Assembly (NCBI GenBank): GCA_913043255.1
Contig: CAJWLK010000012.1
Span: forward strand, 1 to 64,000
Direction: 5' to 3'
DNA length: 64,000 nt
Source of the DNA: an uncultured Gemmatimonadota bacterium
Lineage (GTDB): Bacteria > Gemmatimonadota > Gemmatimonadetes > Palauibacterales > Palauibacteraceae
Part shown: positions 59,091 to 64,000 of the stretch, piece by piece
Position numbering within the stretch: the first letter of the stretch is position 1
Layout: each line of letters starts with the position of its first letter
Program-made: the position numbers and the translations under genes
The notes under the pieces: model-generated
Databases searched by the model: none
What the model saw: the letters and a program-made list of their open reading frames with translations, nothing else
Told to the model about the DNA's origin: nothing

Positions 59091-61538
59091 ATGAATCGTA
59101 ACTTTCGATCTCGTAACCTCGCATTCATACTCATCTTACTCTCCGGTTCTTTCGTTAGCCTAACGGCCCAAGAGGGAGCGGACCGATATCAACTTCCAGC
59201 TGCTGAGCTTGTGGCGCTTGTGGATGCAGCGCCCACGCCAGGTGTCAGTCTTAGTCCCGATGAGACAATGATGTTGATCAACGAATCCGCGTCCCTGAAG
59301 TCAATCGCTGAAGTTGCTGCGCCTGAGCTTCGACTTGCTGGGATGAGGATCAACCCGCGTACGAACGGTCCTAGTCGTGCGCGAGTAACGACGACGGGAA
59401 TGTTGCTCCAGGTGATTGGTGGAGAATCACATCGTGTTACAGGCCTCCCAGCAAACCCGAGAATCCGAAACACTATATGGGCCCCAGATGGGAACCATAT
59501 TGCCTTCACGAACGAAACCGAGGATGCCACTCAGCTCTGGTTAGTTGATGTTCAGTCAGCGGTTGCCCGCCGGATTTCGAGTGTGCAAATCAACGATGTG
59601 TTTGGAGAGTCTGTCAGTTGGGTTTCGGATAGTCAGTCATTGGTTGTGCTCGCAGTCCCCCGTAGTCGAGGAGGTGCCCCTGCAGCGCCGATTGTCCCCA
59701 CGGGTCCTGTCGTGCAAGAGAATCAAGGTGAAGCCGCGCCGGCATGGACCTACCAGGATTTACTAAAGAACCGTCACGACGAAGAACTCTTCGAGTTTTA
59801 TGGTCTGTCTCAGGTGGCGGTTGTCTCATTGGGTGGGAACGTGACGCCATTAGGCGAGCCGGAACTCATCCGGTCGGCCCACCCTTCACCTGACGGACAG
59901 CACATCCTCGTTCAGACTATACACCGGCCATTCTCATACATCGTTCCGGCTGCCCGCTTTCCCAATCGAATTGAGGTTTGGGACATGCAAGGCGCGGTAG
60001 AACACGAAGTGGCGAATCTTCCTCTCAAGGATCAAGTGCCTACTGTTTATGGTTCCGTACCTACCGGTGTACGTTCGATAACATGGCGCCCCGACGCTGA
60101 CGCGACGTTGTATTGGGCTGAGGCACAGGATGAAGGCGATGCTTCTCGAGACGCGGAACTACGAGACGCTGTTTTCATGCATGCGGCTCCGTTCTTTGGC
60201 GAACCAACGCGGATCGCTTCTTTACCGTTACGCTTTGTGGGGGTTCGTTGGGCGGAAGGAAACTTTGCGTTGGTCAACGAGAATTGGTGGCTGACACGTG
60301 AGAGCCGGATGTATCGAATTACACCTGATGGCCCGCGTGGCATGGATGTAATCTTCGATGTTTCGACAGAGGATCGCTATAACGATCCTGGAATTCCGAT
60401 GTCCCGAACAACTGATCGCGGGACGTCTGTTCTTATGACTGCGGACCGGGGACGCTCCATCTACTTGGCAGGTACTGGTGCATCTGTCGAGGGGAACCGT
60501 CCTTTCCTTAGGAAGCGCAATCTTTCTACTGGTGATCAAGAAGAATTGTTTAGGTCGCAAGCCCCCTACTACGAGGGGGCCGTGGCCATACTGGATGAAG
60601 GGAAGTTGCTCACTCGCCGGGAATCAAAGGATGAGCCGCCCAACTACTTTGTTCGTGACCTTCAGAGCGGAAAAATCAACCCGATTACAGACTTCCCGCA
60701 CCCGTACCCACAATTCGCAAATGTCCGCAAAGAGGCGATTCAGTATCAGCGTTCGGATGGAATCCCACTCTCCGCGACCCTCTATTTGCCGGCAGACTAC
60801 GAACAAGAACGGGATGGGCCGCTCCCCACATTCGTTTGGGCTTATCCACGTGAGTTCAAGGACGCAGCTGCAGCTGGACAACGGAATGACTCACCTTATG
60901 AGTTTACTCGGATCAACTTCTCGGGTGCCGTCCCCTACGTGACGCGAGGTTATGCGGTTCTTGATAATGCGTCGATGCCGGTAGTGGGAGAAGGCAATGA
61001 AGAGCCAAACGATACGTTTAGGGAGCAGTTGGTTGCCAACGCACAAGCGGCGATCGACGAGGGTGTGAGGCGTGGCGTTGTCGACCCGGACCGAGTTGCG
61101 ATCGGCGGACACTCCTATGGTGCCTTCATGACAGCGAACGTTCTTGCCCACTCTGACCTGTTCCAAGCTGGGATTGCTCGGAGCGGTGCTTTCAATCGAA
61201 CACTAACTCCGTTTGGCTTCCAGCGAGAACAACGGCTCTTCTGGGAAGCGCCAGACATCTACTTCTACATGTCACCATTTATGCATGCCGAGAAGGTTAA
61301 CGAACCGATCCTCCTTATCCATGGAGAAGATGACAACAACTCAGGTACATACCCCATTCAGTCACGCAGATTCTTCGCGGCACTGAAAGGTTTGGGAGCA
61401 GTGGCTAGACTGGTGATGTTACCGGGCGAAAGCCATGGTTATGCGGCACGAGAATCAGTTTTACATGTCCTATGGGAAACTGACCGATGGCTTGAAATGT
61501 ACGTTAAGAAAGCACAGGCGCGGACGACGACTGAATAA
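59091..61538 (+). CDS. Secreted S9 family prolyl oligopeptidase-like serine peptidase
   Basis: An 815-residue exported peptidase with a signal peptide (residues 1-26, ending LTAQ). The N-terminal two thirds are a beta-propeller (repeats such as IWAPDGNHIAFTNETEDATQLWLVD). The C-terminal alpha/beta hydrolase has the nucleophile Ser675 in GGHSYGAFMT, Asp748 in HGEDDNNSGTYPIQSRRFF and His782 in GESHGYAARES. This is the S9 (DPP4/glutamyl endopeptidase-like) order. It is followed by the enoyl-CoA hydratase gene after about 20 bases and is divergent from the triple fusion gene. Confidence 0.93.
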   Translation: MNRNFRSRNLAFILILLSGSFVSLTAQEGADRYQLPAAELVALVDAAPTPGVSLSPDETMMLINESASLKSIAEVAAPELRLAGMRINPRTNGPSRARVTTTGMLLQVIGGESHRVTGLPANPRIRNTIWAPDGNHIAFTNETEDATQLWLVDVQSAVARRISSVQINDVFGESVSWVSDSQSLVVLAVPRSRGGAPAAPIVPTGPVVQENQGEAAPAWTYQDLLKNRHDEELFEFYGLSQVAVVSLGGNVTPLGEPELIRSAHPSPDGQHILVQTIHRPFSYIVPAARFPNRIEVWDMQGAVEHEVANLPLKDQVPTVYGSVPTGVRSITWRPDADATLYWAEAQDEGDASRDAELRDAVFMHAAPFFGEPTRIASLPLRFVGVRWAEGNFALVNENWWLTRESRMYRITPDGPRGMDVIFDVSTEDRYNDPGIPMSRTTDRGTSVLMTADRGRSIYLAGTGASVEGNRPFLRKRNLSTGDQEELFRSQAPYYEGAVAILDEGKLLTRRESKDEPPNYFVRDLQSGKINPITDFPHPYPQFANVRKEAIQYQRSDGIPLSATLYLPADYEQERDGPLPTFVWAYPREFKDAAAAGQRNDSPYEFTRINFSGAVPYVTRGYAVLDNASMPVVGEGNEEPNDTFREQLVANAQAAIDEGVRRGVVDPDRVAIGGHSYGAFMTANVLAHSDLFQAGIARSGAFNRTLTPFGFQREQRLFWEAPDIYFYMSPFMHAEKVNEPILLIHGEDDNNSGTYPIQSRRFFAALKGLGAVARLVMLPGESHGYAARESVLHVLWETDRWLEMYVKKAQARTTTE

Positions 61539-61558
61539 GAAGGAAGGTGACTGTTTCA

Positions 61559-62341
61559 ATGGAGTCTCCGCTGCTCTGTGAGACGAAGGGTCAAATCCGA
61601 ATCCTCCGTCTTAACCGCCCTGATCGGCTTAATGCAGTCAGCCTTCCGATGTATGAGGCGCTCGAAGTCGAGCTCGAAGATATTGCTACAGATGAACAGA
61701 TTCGGGCCGTTGTTGTTACGGGTATGGGACGAGGTTTTTGTGTCGGTGCTGACCTGAAGGCACACCACGGGGATGAGCCGACCATCGAGGAACGGCACGA
61801 GTACATCGATACAAGCCAGCGCGTATTTCGAGCGTTCCAGACACTCCCTCAACCAATCGTTGCTGCAGTGAACGGGCACGCAATCGGAGCAGGAATTGAA
61901 TTGGCCTTGTCCTGTGATTTTGTAATCGTGTCCGAAGATGCCAAGCTGCGGATTCCAGAAGTAACGCTGGGTACCTTCATCGGAGGTGGGACAGCGTATA
62001 CTCTGAGACGTCGCGTCGGTTACGCACGGGCGGCAGAACTCATCCTTCTCGGCCGTTTTTTCAAGGCTACAGAGGCTCTTTCGTGGGGTCTCGCAAACCA
62101 AGTTGAACCAGCCGGTAAGGTGCTTCCGGCTGCACTTGATCTCGCGATTTCATTAGCGAAAAATGCCCCCATCGCTATGCGGCTTGCTAAACGATTGCTT
62201 GATCGTGCGGAATCGATTGGACCGGATGAAGCCTTACGTCTCGAATCAGAAGCGCTTTTTGCCTGTATGACATCGGAAGATTGGGTGGAGGGCTTAAAGG
62301 CGTTCGCAGAAAAGCGCGAGCCAACTTATCGAGGAATTTGA
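61559..62341 (+). CDS. Enoyl-CoA hydratase/isomerase family protein
   Basis: A 260-residue crotonase-fold enzyme. IRILRLNRPDRLNAVSLPMYEAL and RAVVVTGMGRGFCVGADLKAHH supply the oxyanion-hole loop, and QPIVAAVNGHAIGAGIELALSCDFVIVSEDAKLRIPEVTLG holds the second site, with the Glu that usually acts as base. The AAGGAAGG sequence precedes ATG 61559 by a usual distance; the GTG at 61547 overlaps the ribosome site. It probably takes part in fatty-acid or branched-chain breakdown. The next gene is an acyl-CoA synthetase, a fitting partner. Confidence 0.92.
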   Translation: MESPLLCETKGQIRILRLNRPDRLNAVSLPMYEALEVELEDIATDEQIRAVVVTGMGRGFCVGADLKAHHGDEPTIEERHEYIDTSQRVFRAFQTLPQPIVAAVNGHAIGAGIELALSCDFVIVSEDAKLRIPEVTLGTFIGGGTAYTLRRRVGYARAAELILLGRFFKATEALSWGLANQVEPAGKVLPAALDLAISLAKNAPIAMRLAKRLLDRAESIGPDEALRLESEALFACMTSEDWVEGLKAFAEKREPTYRGI

Positions 62342-62416
62342 CGACTTCCGTCATAATATTGGTCCAGCAAGAGCATATCTTCTAGTGATGCTTCACTCAC
62401 ATTCACAGTGTCTCTG

Positions 62417-64000
62417 ATGACGTTACCACATGCCCTCACTCCGATACTGGAGCCACAATCTGTAGCGGTCATTGGTGCCTCATCTGATCCCGAGAAACGT
62501 GGTCACCAGGTCTTAGCCGCACTCCGTGCATCAGGCTTTCCTGGCACCATATACCCTGTTAATCCAAAGGGTGGTGAGATTCTAGATTTCACCGTATTCA
62601 GATCACTCACAGAATTGCCGGAAGCTCCTGATCTTGCTTATGTGGCGCTGCCGGCTGCTTTGGTTCCCAACGTCGTTCGGGAGTGTGGCCAATACGGGAC
62701 TAAAGGGGCAATTGTACCCGCGGTTGGCTTTCGAGAATCTGGGAAAGAAGGCGCAGAACTCGAGGCTTGTCTTCTCTCCGCCGCCCAGGAGACAGGAGTC
62801 CGGGTGATTGGCCCCAATACTTCTGGTCTTCTCAACACGCACGCACGCCTTCATATGGTAGGTGGTGAGCCACTGCCTCCTGGTGGTCTCGCAATTCTTG
62901 CTCAGTCCGGGAACATTGCGCTTGATTTAATGACTGCGGCATCTACCCGCCCCATAGGTGTCTCGATCTACGTTGGTCCGGGCAATGAGACCGATATTGG
63001 ATTTCATGAATATCTTGATTTTTTAGGAAGCCATGAGCCAACGCGTGCCATTGTTATGTATTTAGAAGGTGTGGCCGATGGGGAAGCGCTTTTTGAGATG
63101 GCCTCTAGGGTAACCCGATATAAGCCAGTTGTAGTTTTAAAAGGTGGGATATCTGGAGCAGGTGAACGAACGGCTCGCTCGCACACGGGTGCGGTTACGG
63201 GTTCTCACAAGGTGTTCAGCGCTTTAGCCAGAGAAGCACAGATGATTGAGGTGGTGCGCGCGGATGAACTCCTGGCTGTCGCAGAAACGCTTGCAACTCA
63301 ACCACCTGTGAGACCACGGTCGGACGATACCGATGGTGGAGTCGTCGTGCTGTCGGACGGGGGCGGGCATGCGACTCTCTCTGCCGACCATCTTTCTAAG
63401 GCTGGGGTCCCGCTCGCCCATCTTAGCTCCACAACTCAGGAAGCTTTGCGTCAACGGCTTGGCCCCGCGGCAAATGTGAACAATCCTATCGATGCTGCAG
63501 GAGCTGCAGACCAAGCACCGACTGTCTTAGGAGACGTCCTACAGATCCTAGCCAGCGACCGCGGGTGCCATGCCATTTTGATCACTGGACTTTTTGGTGG
63601 CTATGCAATTCGGTTCGCTGAAGAACTTGCTACGGAAGAGTGTGAAGCGGCGGATCAAATTGTTGAAGCGGTTCGTAAGGAAGCTGTTCCGATTGTTGTA
63701 CACTCGCTTTATGCGGCCCGCCTTCCACCCCCGCTCTTGCGATTATTGGAGCGCGAGATCCCGGTTTATGGGTCACTCGAGACGGCAATTCGATGTCTCA
63801 CTTCGCTTTGTGTGCGAGGCGCCACGCCGGAGTCTCTGATCGGCATATCAGAGGGTCAGCCGAATGCCAACAGGAAGGCCAGATATGGTTCGGAAGATGT
63901 GAATTGGAGGAAGCGGTCGTCACAGGGTTCTTGGCTATCAGAGCTCGAAACACGTGAACTTCTTACACCGTTTGGCGTTCCGATGGTGCCAAGCACTTTC
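62417..64000 (+). CDS. ADP-forming acyl-CoA synthetase, truncated by the window end
   Basis: The frame from ATG 62417 is open to the end of the window (528 codons so far). LEPQSVAVIGASSDPEKRGHQVL is the CoA-binding domain start, YPVNPKGGEILDFTVFRSLTELPEAPDLAYVALP and VIGPNTSGLLNT follow. GGLAILAQSGNIAL and SHTGAVTGSHKVF mark the succinyl-CoA-synthetase-like domain; the His in SHTG fits the phospho-His. ETRELLTPFGVPMVPSTF at the edge is the beginning of the ATP-grasp domain. NDP-forming acetate/acyl-CoA ligases make ATP from acyl-CoA or activate acids. A GTG at 62408 is an alternative start. It lies 75 bases after the hydratase gene. Confidence 0.9.
   Translation, partial: MTLPHALTPILEPQSVAVIGASSDPEKRGHQVLAALRASGFPGTIYPVNPKGGEILDFTVFRSLTELPEAPDLAYVALPAALVPNVVRECGQYGTKGAIVPAVGFRESGKEGAELEACLLSAAQETGVRVIGPNTSGLLNTHARLHMVGGEPLPPGGLAILAQSGNIALDLMTAASTRPIGVSIYVGPGNETDIGFHEYLDFLGSHEPTRAIVMYLEGVADGEALFEMASRVTRYKPVVVLKGGISGAGERTARSHTGAVTGSHKVFSALAREAQMIEVVRADELLAVAETLATQPPVRPRSDDTDGGVVVLSDGGGHATLSADHLSKAGVPLAHLSSTTQEALRQRLGPAANVNNPIDAAGAADQAPTVLGDVLQILASDRGCHAILITGLFGGYAIRFAEELATEECEAADQIVEAVRKEAVPIVVHSLYAARLPPPLLRLLEREIPVYGSLETAIRCLTSLCVRGATPESLIGISEGQPNANRKARYGSEDVNWRKRSSQGSWLSELETRELLTPFGVPMVPSTF

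Overview
The window looks like chromosome of a Gram-negative, aerobic, probably marine or otherwise free-living bacterium. The best guess is Gemmatimonadota or a related lineage. This rests on gene style, not on a marker gene: a DUF2723 membrane protein, many secreted or lipoprotein amidohydrolases, several Tat-exported enzymes, an S9 peptidase, a triple-domain APH-M23-aminotransferase fusion, frequent GTG and TTG starts, and moderate GC. There is no rRNA, integrase, transposase, CRISPR array or phage gene. Almost every stretch is ordinary, tightly packed chromosome.

Layout. (1) 1-1600: a SnoaL-like gene and eight tRNA genes, all on the minus strand (order of transcription fMet, Asn, Phe, Trp, Thr, Arg, Glu, Ala), with a strong promoter before fMet and a terminator just after it. 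(2) 1.8-9.3 kb, plus strand: cobalamin adenosyltransferase, alpha/beta hydrolase, FAD reductase, DUF59 and FxsA proteins, then a secreted copper-type trio (small exported protein, laccase-like multicopper oxidase, LVIVD beta-propeller) closed by a long stem-loop. (3) 9.4-13.8 kb: secreted serine hydrolase, SnoaL-like protein, and a Tat-exported two-domain copper oxidase translationally coupled to a ZIP metal transporter. The promoter of this pair carries a 22-bp perfect palindrome that resembles a metalloregulator operator. (4) 13.9-23 kb, minus strand: queG, nth, site-2 protease; flavin reductase; an operon of a zinc-ligand-less M3-like peptidase, an alpha/beta hydrolase and a Na+-dependent transporter; glyS. 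(5) 23.2-28 kb: two coupled amidohydrolases, an AbrB-type protein, a UbiE/MenG methyltransferase and a DUF433-like protein.

(6) 28-44.6 kb: amino-acid metabolism. trpE, rocD, argG-argH-argR (overlapping genes) and carB lie here, with DUF2723, a GlcD-type oxidase and a D-aminoacylase-like lipoprotein in between. The same 14-bp near-palindrome occurs in front of rocD and in front of argG, so an ArgR regulon controlling both synthesis and breakdown of arginine can be read from the sequence. (7) 44.7-50 kb: a 43-residue MetS-like transporter subunit overlapping an HD-domain gene, a GNAT, dinB, glycerophosphodiesterase, and a zinc-ribbon/DUF805/transporter fusion. (8) 50-55.6 kb: a divergent cluster of two Tat-signal TIM-barrel sugar isomerases and a Tat-signal subunit plus GMC dehydrogenase, followed by a Tat-signal class V aminotransferase. 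This looks like an oxidative sugar pathway in the periplasm. (9) 55.8-64 kb: the triple fusion, an S9 peptidase, an enoyl-CoA hydratase and the start of an ADP-forming acyl-CoA synthetase cut by the window end.

Most interesting: the predicted ARG boxes linking argGHR with rocD; the palindrome-controlled copper oxidase-ZIP operon; the overlooked MetS-like microprotein far from its transporter; the pseudo-peptidase in a transporter operon; the exported sugar-oxidation cluster; and an orphan plus-strand terminator at 26.3 kb. No stretch longer than 300 bases lacks a gene.
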